From the NCBI GenBank assembly GCA_025667525.1, contig JANFOE010002254.1, positions 124,001 through 188,000 of the forward strand: DNA of 64,000 nt, given 5' to 3'. The DNA is from Glebionis coronaria. Taxonomy: Eukaryota; Streptophyta; Magnoliopsida; Asterales; Asteraceae. The notes beneath the pieces were generated by a model. That model was not told where the DNA came from. It did not search any database and was given only the letters and a program-made list of their open reading frames with translations. Positions 8,723 through 21,845 of this stretch are shown here, piece by piece (the first letter of the stretch is position 1; each line of letters starts with the position of its first letter). The translations under genes and the position numbers were made by a program.

Positions 8723-11482
8723 CCATGAATGTCCATTCCTCATGTGAATGTCCACCTTTGGTGTTAGTGTTAACTTACTTACATGAATGAAGTCTCAAAC
8801 ATAATTAACAAAAATCTCGAATAAGGGACCACACCCTGGTTCTTTTTTATAATACTTTGACAAATTATCGTGTTTAACAATATCACTATAGCTAGTCCGC
8901 TAATTTGTCATATATCCTTACTTTACTATGGACGTGATTTAAGTTATTTATTGTCCATATGTCTGGAGTAAATCTAATTTAGATAAATTATATTCCTTGG
9001 ATCTAATTTGCTAACAGCTAGATATCATTTTTGTAAACGAAACATTTAGATCTGGTGTTCCCACACAAAAGGTTGGGGTTAGGGTCAGCTGAGGGAGAAC
9101 TATGTAAGTTGATGATCTCGGTTACTTGCCTTCACTCTGCCTCGAGTGTTAGAAAAATTTGTGTCAGACGTAGACTACGTTAATAGATTGCTATTTGAAA
9201 TTATGAACTGTGAGCTTTCAAGTTTCAACATGCATAAGCACACACATAAAAACATATTTCGGCATGGCAAGGATTCAAATAGGGGAAGCTAGTTAACTTT
9301 GAATAAGATTGTGCTTCTTGCTACTACCTACATTAGTAAGGTTATAACTGTCAGTCAAGGTTCATTCTAATAGACTAACATGGCTGAGCATCAGCTATCT
9401 AAATTCGGAGTATGTAATATCAGTATGTAAAAATTACAGGGGCAGTTGAAATTACATTGAACATAGTCCCAATCAATTGGTTAAGTATAATCAGAGTATG
9501 AAAAAAATAGACACGAAGAAAATCAGCCACATAAAATACGGATTAATTTCCTGCTAACCCAAAGGCGTCAGATCATTCAGTGGTAGATTTTTGCTGCACT
9601 GCAAAACCTTTGAGTAAGTTTTGTTATTTATATTCTACTTGTTTCTGTTGGGTTTATCAATAGGTAATAACCTGAGGTTTGGAGGTGCAAGAAGAAATTT
9701 GCACAAAGGAGTGTGAGTGACGGGGGACATACACTCCCATAAAAATTAAAAGAACGAGACTAAAATTCGCTTCATCGCATTCCAAGTCTTCGCAGCCTCT
9801 AATTCTGATTATGCGCTTCATGCAAGTTCGGTAATGTAAAAAATTGAAACCTTTTAAAGTTGCATGTCTGACTATACAAAACAATGGTGTTAGTGTTTGT
9901 ATCCCTAACAAACTTCTTCCTGTGAATATATGATATCAAAACATGTTAAAGAAGGACGGCCTGTTTCTAGGAATACTTCAAGCAACAACCTCAGACATGC
10001 GTCTTCATTAAGACCATTGAGCCAAGTTGAAATATTGGAAAATTGGCAAGTCTGTAAATTTAGGCAGCCTTACATAACCGCTATATGCCACCAATTATAA
10101 ATTTCTATTAACGTGTTCATGTTATTATGGTTCTTCGTGTATGAAATTATTTATATGAACACCTACTTATACCTAAAATAAAGATACCATTATTTTTTTG
10201 TTTGTGTGATTTGTTATGCAACATTATAACTTAAAGCAAAAGGTTATCTGGAATTTTGCGTAAAGAAACAACGCAACCACAAACGTGAATGAACCACGCC
10301 CACTGAACCACAACCCCCGAACAACAACCCTTAACAAGACCCCTTGATTCCTTAAAGGCTTGAACCATAACCAAGATCACACCTTTCCGCATTTACGTAT
10401 ACACTGTACTTGGTCAAAATGAGAACTTTTTGTCACAATAATTTGCTATGTATAAGTCTTCTACCAAACATATATGTACAAGATTTTCATTTAGGGGCCA
10501 ATTGAAGAAGCTATCTTTCACAAATTAAGATAAAAGGTTGGCTATCTGTAACACATACATATTTCCATTAAGAAACTTTTGCACTAAAGCATACAACAGA
10601 TACGCTTTGTCATTGTCTTATTCGGATTCGAATGTGTCAACACAACAACAGGATCATATATAAGTACAATTCACAATCACCATAAATAAAAAAAGTATAA
10701 AAACACCAAAAGTGAAAATTACAAACCTATAGAATCATAAAATATTTACATAACCTTTACATTTTAGTTCTAAAGTACAACCACCTGACCGACCACACAA
10801 ATCTAAACCATAGATCCTTAACTCGTGACCCTTTGCTAAGATATACAACTAAACTGCGATACGCTATAACACAAGTCAACCGCTGGTAAACTTACTACCG
10901 CAAACTACCGCCTACCTGGACTACTTCACAAATCCATACGACCATACCTTAAAACAACCATCACAAGAACCATACCAGAAAACCGACTATTGAAACCATG
11001 TGTATGGAGTGAATGGCTGGAAGACGGGATATATTATATCCAGAACGGCGGACTGAGATGTGAAGGAGGAGGATCAAGGTGAAACCTCAAGAATAGCATT
11101 GACATATATTATTTTCTTTCGTCATTTTTATTTCTTGTGAATGCATCCACAGGAAGGTGGTTTATATAGGCCAAGGAATTTTAAGATTTGAGTTTCAAAC
11201 TATTGCATCTTTCCAGCCTGTGTGTTTGAATTGTGTGATATTGTTTCCTTAGGCTCTCACACGGTATTACTATGTATACAACATAGCCTTAATTTGTTTG
11301 GTTTTTCACACGGTATTACTATGTTTACTATGATTGGAATATTGATTTGTTCAATCACAGAGGTCTTGTTAAAGTTGCCTAATTTGTTTGGTTTTTCAAG
11401 TTTCAACATTCAACTTTCAACAAATGGGATAAACCCTTTATAGGGTAATATAGATAAGTTCAAAATTGGAGTAAGAGTAAAA
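8723..11482. other. Intergenic DNA, no gene recognised
   Basis: AT-rich sequence with only short, unsupported ORFs. A local duplication of CACGGTATTACTATGT with TTTGTTTGGTTTTTC occurs around 11,255-11,400. I see no RNA gene or transposon end that I can defend. Confidence 0.6.
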
Positions 11483-11939
11483 AAGGTTTTCAAGATCGAT
11501 ATCTTACCTAGGATCGTTTTCGTCTTTGCAATATCGAGATCATAAAGTAGGATCGAAATCGTAAAATCCTATTATAATGTAATTTTCTTAGTAGTCTTTG
11601 TAATATTTTACAAATTTACAATTTAATATACATCGTAAACAAATTTTTTTAACCAATATTTCAAAACAATGTGGTCCTAAATTATAATTATGAAATGTAT
11701 AAGAAAATTTACATGTTGTTTTTTTAAATTATACGAAATATAACCTAGAAATTTGTACTTTTTTTTGTCGAGAAAAAGTAAGATCGGATCGTAGTAGATT
11801 CTAAGATCATATGTTCAAAATCGGAATCCTATAAGATCTTAAGTATGTATAGATCCTACGTAAGATCCGGATCGTTTTTGCTTTGCACTATCGTAAAATC
11901 GTAAGATCTTAAGATCAAGATCGGGATCTTGACAACCTT
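11483..11939. repeat. GATC-rich foldback or MITE-like element
   Basis: The ends are inverted: AAGGTTTTCAAGATC on the left, and on the right the complement of AAGGTTGTCAAGATC. Between them lie numerous AGATC, GGATC and GATCG motifs in both orientations, so the 457-bp segment is partly self-complementary. No clear target duplication was found. It lies about 460 bp beyond the 3' end of the acetyltransferase CDS. Confidence 0.55.
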
Positions 11940-12397
11940 GGTCAAAACGTTTTACTTGATGAGTAATGAGCGTTAGTTATTATCTAATAATTCATGTAAT
12001 GTTTTATTTTTATTTTTACTAATTTATTTTTTTATATGTTTTTAAAACATTGGTAAGAATTTTTTTCTAGAGTTGAGCATCGCAACCAATTTCACGTTCT
12101 ATTTTTAAACGTTGTGGAACACTTAGCTCAATATCACTTTATCCGTATCATTAATTATATGTCGCTAAGAATCTCTACCGTTATACACGAGTACTCGTTT
12201 GTTGAAGTGCAAAGAGTTAATTTTTCAACAGAATGCAATCTGTAATTGTGATTTCTCTGCCACTTTTCAAAAATAGCTACTATTTTCATAGCTGACTTAA
12301 ACAAAATTAAGAATTCTGATCATGCCTTAAATTGAAGCCAAATAAGTTATAAAAGAAACCCTAACCGATCGTTAATGCAGATTGAGACCAAATTTCA
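11940..12397. other. 3' flank of the acetyltransferase gene, no gene seen
   Basis: AT-rich sequence just downstream, on the - strand, of the TAG/TGA-free end of the gene. It should hold the 3' UTR and polyadenylation signals, which I could not place with confidence. Confidence 0.5.
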
Positions 12398-15300
12398 TTA
12401 TGTTTTTCTCTTCTTTGACGAATTAGAATAACTTCCTCCATCTCTACTTCTTTTCTTATCACTCTTGCCTTTTCGCTTCCCATATTTTTCTGCCTCGGTT
12501 TTACTAGACTTAACGCTGATAATACCACCAGCCGGTAATTTTCCACTCCCATTTTGCAAAGCACTCTCAAAATCTGCATCCTTATCAGCAATGGCGTAAT
12601 TCTGAAGAATGTCCATATTCAATAAACCATCACTCGTTGCTTTATAATCGTCCTAAAATATAATCATAAGGCAAAAAAAAGTAAAATGTTAGTTCAATGA
12701 CAAGCCAACTTTTGACACCTTGGATTCAGGTTATAGTCTATCTTTAACAGGTTATAGGAAAACGTGTTGAAAGTCACCCTGAGTGTACGTATAGTCTATG
12801 TCTAAGAAATATTCGTTAGATCACACAAACCTTAACTTTCTTAGCAGCTTCATCAAGATCTTCATCCACTGAAACTGTATGAGGCCGCAAGAACATCTGT
12901 CGAAATGGCCGGATACACAATTGTAAAGCATTATTTACAAGATTTAGATTCGATATACGGCTAATTGAGCGAAAATTATGTTATGATGAATGAAACTCGT
13001 TACTTACTTTTTTTACTGGAGGCAGAGTTGCCTTAAACTGCTTTGTAGATATTGAATCCAAATATTTGTAGAACTTCGTGATGGCTTTCCTGAACATGGT
13101 CAATATAGTTTGTCTATCCAATATAGTTTGGCTCACCCGTCTATCCCGATTCATGGCTTCCTATGATATATAAACACATAGTTAAATTGAATTGAGTTGG
13201 TATAAACAGATTAAACGGTTAATAAAGAAGTTGAGGAACAAACCATGGCATAAGAATCATCTTGGTTCTGCAAGCCCATGATGAGTAACACGGACGCTTG
13301 AAGTGCTGATAAAGTAACGGGAAGCTTCTCTTGGAAGTACAGGTATGCGAGTGGCAGTTTGAGATCAGAAATCTGTCAAAAGTAAAAAGTACATCAGATG
13401 CATATATAATACCTACTCAAAAATATTATAATCAATCTTCTTACCAGATAGTGATGACCCGACCGATTCACGTAAGCTTGTAGCTTTTTTATGGTGCCTG
13501 GAGATTTAACTATATCATCATATATGCCATGTGAAATGGCTGTTGACGAAGACTCTTCTGCATCTGTAAAGTCGAGTTTTGGATCCAAAATACTACAAAA
13601 GCAAGAACAGTAGCCAAATACGTTTATATTTAATAATAGACCATCACATAAAAAATCTTAATAAACAGCTAATAAGATATCGGACACATGCCTCATTGCA
13701 AGATTGTATTCCATTGTATTAAATTTTGGAGAGCACAAAAGCCTAGAAAAACCTGTCCTGAAAGCTAAGATCGACATGAAAACATGAGAAAAAAATTAGT
13801 CAATCTCATAAAAATCCTACATCAACACATAAGAGCACAATAATACAGGTGGCTGATTGAGACCCATTTATTATTATAAACGGATCAATTTGGCCTTTGT
13901 TGGCTAGATGATACTATACTTTAGCCATTAAGGGAGCGGATAGGACAATCGAGCAGAGTGTTTCAGCGAATACAACCTGCGGATTTACTTTGTTTTATTC
14001 TTGTTTTATTATTTATTTATTTATTTATTATTTTAATAAGATACTAAACATTTATTGAATTGACACAAAGAGTGTTTATCTCATCTTGCACAACACTTTT
14101 GTTTGATATAAATGTATGCAAACCTCGATAGTAAGGACCAAAAAATCCTAATTCGTCGGAATTGCCATTGACTTGGATATCGTCAGTGTCCAGCGGTTTC
14201 AGCATCATACATGTATGCTCTCCAGTCACAGAATTCTGACAACAAAGTATAAATATCAACTATCAGGTTTACTATGCCTCCTACCAAAAAAAATGAACTT
14301 TCAATAGTATAGTAGGTGACTCAACTGGAACTTCACACAAGTAAAATGGAGCAAACTTATGTTTCCTCCAGAAGCGAAATAAATCATAAGTAAGCCCAAA
14401 AGAGACACCCAGGTAGTGAAGTTTCTCGGGTTGTCTTTCACCAAGATGCACCAGCAGAGGTGGAAGGTCTGACCTTGCCTTAATATTTTCTTTTAGCAAT
14501 GACGCCTGCATTAATACATAAAATGTTTCTTGTCAGGAAACAGTAATGTATCAAAACCCTTAATTACTAACAATATATAAAGATATTACTTTCTCAGCAG
14601 CTTCGGAGACTTTGAGACGTGGAGAAGCTTCCAGATCATCCTTCACGACATCTACTTCAGATATGGGACTGAATTGACCCTCAAAGTACCTAGACAAGCA
14701 ATTATAATGCATAAATATTTGTTTGTAACGCCTTCATTTGGGACTTTATTTAACACAAGACAAATATAGTACCTTGCCAGCAATTCTATGGCAGCTGACC
14801 CATACCGAGCCTGCAAGTTAAACGAGTCATTAGTTGTTTATACACACTTGGCAATTTTTTATATTAAAGATAAAATAATGCCTGGGCATAAAAAGTAAAC
14901 AAGAGTATAGATATAAGATACATTTAATGCAGATGGATGTGTGGCAATGCGGACAATTCTAGCACCAGAGAGACTTGGGAAGTCTTCATCTTGGAATTGT
15001 TCACAGAATTTCCATGGAATTTGATCTCCGGAAGGCTGATGACCAGCTTGTAAACTTCTCATTGCAGACGCCTTTGAAATCTTTCCTTCTAGACAGACCT
15101 GTACAGCAACAATCAATAAAATACGAGTATGAAACTTGAACACCTACTGACATTTATATACTTATTAATTTTGTTACAAACAGCTACGGGCATCTATTCA
15201 TTGCTTCAAGATGGAAAAAGAATATTAGGTACATACCTGGATAACACAAAATATATCTGGGAGCTGATTCCGTGACTCATCAACAGGACCTGCACGTTTA

Positions 15301-18300
15301 AATTGTTAAATTATAATGTGCGGGGTATATGGATACTCAGGCTTATGTTAGGATCTACAATCCTAAAGGAATAACACCAAATATATGCACCATAATATTT
15401 GAACCAAATATAAAATAGAAAGCGAAACTGCGTCTTAATCACATAGGATATTAACATCAGGCATATGAATGTGTCCTTTTCCATACAATTCAGTCTATAC
15501 TTTCTTATCTAGCACAAACTAATCTAAAAAGCAAATGCTAAAAAAAACATCATTCACTTCCGAAAATATAACTTGCCAGAACATAAGTCTGATTTTAAAT
15601 TGAAACAGACACCGATTCAGAACCAAACATGATTAAATAAGGTGAAACATACGCTTGCAACAAAAACTAACCATTACAAACATATGTAAATACACTTGCT
15701 ACATCTAAATCATTTCAAAGAGATCTAATTCTAGTTCAGGGAACCCCAAACTATAATAAGTAACCACATAGCAAAATTCATAAAAACATAACATTATGAT
15801 AAGTAAACTGATCGAAATAAAATAGCATACATTAAAGTAGCAGCCAGACATAATCTTTAAAGTAAAACAAGATTTCAGAATCCATTAATTAAAATTCGTA
15901 AATATTGATATTTTTATTTATAAAGAAGTGTACCAAGTAATACGAACAAGTGGTGAGCTGGAGCATCAGCCAACATCTGAAGATCATTCGGGGAATTTTT
16001 GTAGTGAGAAGCAACGTATATTGCCATCATTCTCTGAACAATTTTGAGAATATGTATGTAAGCATCAATATGAATACATTAATACATATCTCATAACGAA
16101 ATACTACCTACCTGCAGAAATAACTCGCTGTCTTTATGGTATGAGAAAAGTGTATCCCGGTTAACATAATACAGATTACACTCACTCGGAAGAGGAAGCC
16201 TATGTGCACAAATTGCAAAATCTTAGTAAAAGGAGAAAACTACTTCAACTCAAATAGTTTTTTAGAACGTTTTTAACCTGTTAATTGTAGGCATAGAATT
16301 TGCTACGTCCAGACAAAGTAGATTGTTGAGCCAAGATTCAACTGGATCACCAGATGCATATCTTATAGCTTCACACAATTCTATCTTTTTGAAAAGTCGG
16401 CCTGCAATATTAACAACCATAACAGATGAATAAGCTTTTAAATTCTACTAAATAGTTTTATTTTATTTCATTCAGAATCATATTTCTTAATGTATATTAT
16501 AGTTAGAAAGTGTGAGAAATTATTAATCGTGATTGATTACTTTCACCTGTTCATTGTATTGTTGTACTTGAGCCAGGTCCCTATCAGTTATATTTATGTT
16601 GATTTATAGACTATGAATGTTGAAATGTGTGAATTATGACGGTGTCATACCAGAAGGAGCAGCATTCGTCGCTGTTTGACTTTGCTCTTCTAATTGCTTC
16701 AGAAGCTTCAAGGATAGAGATCTCCCTGTACCTTCATAGCTGCAAGTAAAAAACATATTAAGTAGTTAGGTTGTGAAAAAAAGTTGTGAAAGGTGTAATA
16801 AACAACAAACAACTTCATAAAGTAGGTTATTTGATTCATGTTTACACAAACAAACATAAATATATTTAATTTCATACCCATTAACGGTGGAAGAAAGAAA
16901 GACCAAATAAGGCCCAATCAAGGACTTAACAACCGGCAGCGGAATAGCTGCAGCCTCATCAATCACCAAAAGTTCAACTTGGGACAACTTTCCGTGTTCG
17001 TGAGGTAGTATATACTGCAAGCGCAAGTGTTGTTAAGCATAAGGTAAACAAATAATAAAAACAATGGAAGGAAAATAAATAAATTCTGTTGAAGTATGTA
17101 TGAAACTGGCAATTTGACCCCATCATTACTTGTAATGAAAATCGCTTTATCGGAACGCTTAAGCATATTATTGCAACTTTTAAATATAATAATCAACAAA
17201 CAAGTCATTCTCATTGAGAAAAGTTACCCTACGTATACGAACCTGAATTGTTTGTCGATGCTGTTTATAGATATTTATCCTAACAGTGGCTTTCTTGAGC
17301 TCTGGATTCACGCTTTTCACAATATCATAATCATTGTGCTCCTACGATAACATTTATATGAAAGAAAAGAACAAATCAGCCAATCGCTCATTTTAGCAAC
17401 TTAAAACTTGAAGGTAATTGTAATAAAACGTTAAACAGCTTTCACCTGGTAGTCGAGCATATCCAATCCCTTTGATACAAATTCAAACAAAGTTTTAAGA
17501 TTTTCTGGGCTAGGGGCTGTCACAAAAATATTTGAGTACCTACAAAATCATAATAAAAGTAGATTAAAAAAAAGTTAACAGAAATCAAAGAAGCACTTAT
17601 CAGGTAGAATTCTTACCCTGCAGCAACAGCTCCAGCAATTGCAAGACCAAGTGCTGCTGACTTACCACGCCCACGACCAGCAAGCAAAGCCACCGTACTA
17701 TTTAGTCTCTCCACTATGATCGCATGAAGAAAGGTCACAACGGCATCACCCTAAGTACATAAAGACCCGTATTATGAAAACACCACAACTACGGATTGTA
17801 GCGCGATAAGATAAAAATACTCCATTGGATGCAAAATATGTTTTTAAAGGAATATGTAAAAGAAGAAGATAATAGCAGCATAGTAATGACCTGATCCAGT
17901 GTTACACACTGCTTAATCAAAGGACCTAATGGCATGGTATCTTTATTCTTCTCCTTTAAATCTTTTAAGTCGCGTTCTGCTTCTGAGAGCCCCTCTGAAT
18001 CCTTTTATTGCCAAAAAAAAGAGTAAGCATTATCTAAAAACAAACATACTAGAGTTTATGTTTTACGTGGAGATAAGAAGTGTACCTTTTGTACTTTCAC
18101 GGGTGTAACAGACTTCATATGAGATGATATTGGTAATAGGTTCAACTCATCATCCATAACCATACATGATCCACACGATGCAAGAGAAAGTAAGAAACGT
18201 TCATTAAAGCGTCCAGTTGGAGCCTGTGAATGAGATTCTGTACGGAATCTCTCATGAACATCCTGTAAGTAACACCCATATAATCTAGTGTTATAAAACA

Positions 18301-19721
18301 TAAATCATCTTAATAGTATAATATGGTAGAAAAAATAGAAGCATCATAACTTTAACTGACTTGTAATCTAGAACCAGAAACCAAAACTGAAGTAAAAAAC
18401 GTGACGGTCAAACGTTTAACCCTTTTTGTTAGTTTGGAGCGTTTTAAATTTTAGAAAGGTGATTCCCACTTGCTATTGATTAATATGTTAACGTAATGCA
18501 AACAGAATACAAGACCCGTACCATGACCATGGTGTAGAGACTAGTAAGTGAAGCTATAGAACGAATCAACATGATAATCAATCCACCACCCTGCACTGTT
18601 TCTATAGTTCTTGCTAAAAGATTTGGTGTCAACGCTTCAAAATCCTGAAATAATAACAAACAGCCAAATTAAACAATTATTACAAAAGCTACAACATTAA
18701 AGGTTAAAGAACAATAATGATCATTTATATACCTGTAATATGCACATGCCATACGTATTTCCAAGAAGTTTCTCAGAATCCTTGTACTTGCAATACGTAA
18801 TCTTAGTAGTTTGAAGAAAAAGTGAAAATTCGTCCAACTTGTCAGGATCTTCAACTCTTCCCTGCTTAATCCTTTTCATCTGTTTGGCTTGTTTTTTCTT
18901 ATGACTGCGACATGGTAGTTAATCACCAAATAATAATTAGACAAGGCGGAAGCCATGTTGTAAAAATATTGCAAAAACTTGCAGAGATATCAATTTGTTT
19001 TTTTATGCTTCTGCACTTAAAATAAGTGCTTCTGAATAGAGTGTTTCTTTCCAATTAAAAATAATAAGCAGTTTTTTTAGTTTTTGGCAAATTCGGCAAA
19101 ATTTTGTGCAAAAAAATTATTTGAATGAGAACGTATTTAAAACTTTGTATAATTTAGGTTAAAACTTAAAAGTAAGAGGTTAAATAAAAATGTAGATAAA
19201 AAGAGTTTGTATTGGTTTATATATTTGATATCGGCTTATTTTTGACATAAGACAACAAGTCTCAATATAAGCCGGAAGACCGGGGCTTATGAAATTTAAG
19301 CCGAAATCAAATAAGCTAATAAACCAAAACAAAAACTGCTTAAGAAAAAGAAGAAGAAAAATAAGTGCAAAAACCCCATAAGCTAAAAAAAATACTGTAA
19401 TATAGAAGAAGAAGAAACCTGCTAAGCTCAAGTTGCTTCCTGTAACACCATAAGATATTGGAATTTTTAGGTCTAGACTTATCATTGATGGATTCCTTAC
19501 GAAGCATGTAGTGTAGGCTCACAATCTGCTCACATTTATTAAAAAAAAAAGTTACATATAGATTATGATCATTATAAAAACAATAAGAATTATGCATGTT
19601 ATGATCATCTCACCTGGTCACGAGACTTGTCACCAACAATAACAAAAAGAGAACGGTGATTGGTTTCGACTCCGTTTCGAATTAGAGTTCTCACTCGTTC
19701 ATCCACCTTCTTTTGCACCAT
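12398..19721 (-). CDS. RNA cytidine acetyltransferase (NAT10/Kre33 family), 26 exons, 1048 aa
   Basis: This nucleolar enzyme uses ATP and acetyl-CoA to make N4-acetylcytidine in 18S rRNA and tRNA and is needed for small ribosomal subunit assembly. My splice model is 19721-19614, 19525-19419, 18904-18733, 18644-18522, 18262-18086, 18001-17891, 17750-17617, 17539-17446, 17341-17243, 17014-16878, 16739-16651, 16401-16278, 16199-16112, 16033-15934, 15289-15237, 15098-14922, 14810-14773, 14689-14590, 14505-14326, 14235-14124, 13764-13692, 13592-13445, 13372-13244, 13160-13008, 12896-12831, 12652-12398. All phases agree and the sum is 3147 nt. Walker A GRGRGKS is at about residues 291-297 and DEAA at about 394-397. 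The GNAT region RIATHPSALN is at about 622-631, and the end is Lys-rich (KKRKT). Length matches plant homologues (about 1,030). One intron is GC-AG. An Arg (about 633) occupies a usually Gly position of the acetyl-CoA loop. Confidence 0.95.
13593..13691 (-). other. GC-AG intron of the acetyltransferase gene
   Basis: On the - strand the donor reads GAG|GCATGT and the acceptor TTTTGTAG|TATTTT. Joining these exons keeps the frame (AG|T encodes Ser) and gives an uninterrupted protein. All other introns in the gene use GT-AG. Confidence 0.8.
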
Positions 19722-19860
19722 TGTTTTACGCAAACCCTAAAACCCCTAACCTAACCTGTCTATCGTTTTTATAGCTGGTAACAAATCTTGCCCGATATGT
19801 AAATAATGGGCATTTTTGCCACTAGTTGTAAAATTAAGGGCACATTTTGGCCCATCAATA
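19722..19860 (-). promoter_or_regulatory. Telo box and site II motif upstream of the acetyltransferase ATG
   Basis: AAACCCTAA (19732-19740 on the + strand) lies about 11 bp upstream of the start codon. GGCCCA at 19849-19854, which is TGGGCC on the gene strand, lies about 130 bp upstream. In plants the telo box and TGGGCY site II elements together mark genes for ribosome biogenesis and translation, which agrees with the gene's role. Further TGGGCA-type sites occur at 19807 and 19943. Confidence 0.65.
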
Positions 19861-20044
19861 TTAATTAATGGGAACTTTTTGGCACTAATTGTAATCTAAG
19901 ATTTAATCTAATAAGCATCTTTTGACACTAGTTGTAAATTAATGGGCACTTTTGACACTAATTGTAAACTAATTGACACTTTTTGTTACTAGTTGTAAAC
20001 TAATACTTTTTGGCATTAAGTTGTTAAGTTAAACTTTTTGCCCA
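19805..20044. repeat. Degenerate ~30-bp minisatellite in the acetyltransferase upstream region
   Basis: About eight imperfect units built from TTTTGACACTAGTTGTAAA followed by CTAATGGGCA. Several units contain TGGGC, so the repeat multiplies site II-like sequence close to the promoter. It runs directly into the 20-bp repeat array. Confidence 0.75.
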
Positions 20045-20055
20045 TCTATAATTAA

Positions 20056-20829
20056 TTTTACGTTTTTTCAATAATTTTACGTTTTCGTTAGTAAATTTAC
20101 GTTTTTGTCAGTATTTTAACGTTCTCTTCAGTAATTTTATATTTTCGTCAGTAAACTTAAGTTTTAGTCAGTAAACTTACGTTTTCGTCAGTAAACTTAC
20201 GTTTTCGTCTGTAAACTTACGTTTTCGTCAGTAAATTTACGTTTTCGTCAATATTTTTACGTTTTCGTCAGTAAGTTTTAATCAGTAAACTTATGTTTTC
20301 GTCAGTAAACTTACGTTTATGTCAGTAAACTTACGTCTTCGTCTGTAGACTTACGTTTTCGTCAATAAACTTACGTTTTCGTCAGTAAACTTACGTTTTC
20401 GTCAGTTAACTTAACTTTTCATCAGTAAACTTGCGTTTTCTTCAGTAAACTTACATTTTTGTCAGTAAACTTACGTTTTTGTCAGTAAACTTACGTTTTC
20501 GTCAGTAAACGTACGTTTTCGTCATTATTTTTATGTTTTCGTCAGTAAATTTATGTTTTAATCAGTAAACTTACGTTTTCATCAGTAAACTTACGTTTTT
20601 GTCAGTAAACTTACGTTTTTGTCACTAAACTTACGTTTTCATCTGTAAACTTACGTTTTCGTCAGTAAATTTACATTTTCGTCAGGAAAGTTACATTTTA
20701 CGACAGTATTTTTATGTTTTCGGCAGTATTTTTACGTTTTCGGCAGTAAATTTACGTTTTCTCAGTAAACTAACGTTTTCGTCAACAAATTTACGTTTTT
20801 GTCAGTATTTTTACGTTTTCGGCAGTAAA
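20056..20829 (+). repeat. 20-bp tandem repeat array, left arm
   Basis: The unit is TTACGTTTTCGTCAGTAAAC with point variants (CAGTATTTT, TCTGTAAAC, TTTTGTCAG), nearly 40 copies. Every unit reads in the same direction up to the centre at 20829/20830, where orientation flips. Confidence 0.95.
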
Positions 20830-21845
20830 TTTACTGACGAAAACATAAATTTAGTGACGAAAACGTAAATTTACTACCAAAAACGTAAAAATACAGACAA
20901 AAACATAAAAATACTGACGAAAATTTTGTTTACCGACGAAAACGTAAGTTTACCGATTAAAACATAAATTTACTAATGAAAACGTAAATTTACTGACGAA
21001 AACGTACATTTACTGACGAAACATAAGTTTACTGTCGAAAACGTAAGTTTAGTGACAAAAAATTAATTTACTGACGAAAATTTAGTTTACTGATAAAAAT
21101 GTAATTTACTAACGAAAACGTAATAAAAATGACGAAAACGTACATTTACTGACAAAAACGTAACTTTACTGACGAAGACGTAAATTTACTGATGAAAACT
21201 TAAATTTACAGACGAAAACGTAGATTTACTGACGAAAATCTTAGTTTACTGACGAAAACGTAAGTTTACTGACAAAAATGTAAGTTTACAGATGAAAAAG
21301 CAAGTTTACAAAAGAAAACGTAAATTTACTAACGAAAACGTAAGTTTACTGACGAAAACGTAAATTTACTGACGAAAACGTTAATTTAGTGATGAAAACG
21401 TAAATTTACTGACGAAAATATAAGTTTACTGACGAAAATGTAAGTTTACTAACGAAAACGTAAGTTTAATGACGAAAACGTAAGTTTATAGACGAAAACG
21501 TAAGTTTACAGACGAAAACGTAAGTTTACAAGCGAAAACGTAAATTTACAGACGAAAACGTAAATTTACTGACGAAAACGTAAATTTACTGATGAAAACA
21601 CAAGTTTACTGACGAAAACGTAAGTTTACTGACGAAAACGTAAGTTTACTGATTAAAACGTATATTTACTGACGAGAACGTAAATTTGCTGACGAGAACG
21701 TAAATTTAAGTAACGAAAACGTAAGTTTAAAGACGAAAACGTAAGTTTACTGACGAAAACGTAGGTTTACTGATTAAAACGTAAATTTACTGACGAAAAC
21801 GTAGGTTTACTGATTAAAACGTAAATTTACTGACGAAAAAGTAGG
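20830..21845 (-). repeat. 20-bp tandem repeat array, right arm (inverted)
   Basis: This is the same unit as the left arm in reverse complement (GTTTACTGACGAAAACGTAA), about 50 copies. The switch point is the palindrome CAGTAAATTTACTG at 20823-20836. The two arms could pair over nearly 0.8 kb as a hairpin if transcribed or extruded. Confidence 0.95.

Noticed and set aside
11222..11443. 73-residue ORF in the intergenic region
   Set aside because: It overlaps a local duplication, has no family resemblance and no promoter context.
16708..17350. Short ORFs reading through the acetyltransferase introns
   Set aside because: They extend exon frames into intron sequence or lie antisense to exons; the spliced model explains the region with consistent phases.
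19180..19597. Hydrophobic ORFs upstream of exon 3 of the acetyltransferase
   Set aside because: They lie mostly in the 514-bp second intron; the phenylalanine-rich reading comes from T-rich intron sequence.
20056..21845. CRISPR-like regular repeats
   Set aside because: Units are directly adjacent with no unique spacers, the orientation flips at the centre, and the DNA is from a plant genome.
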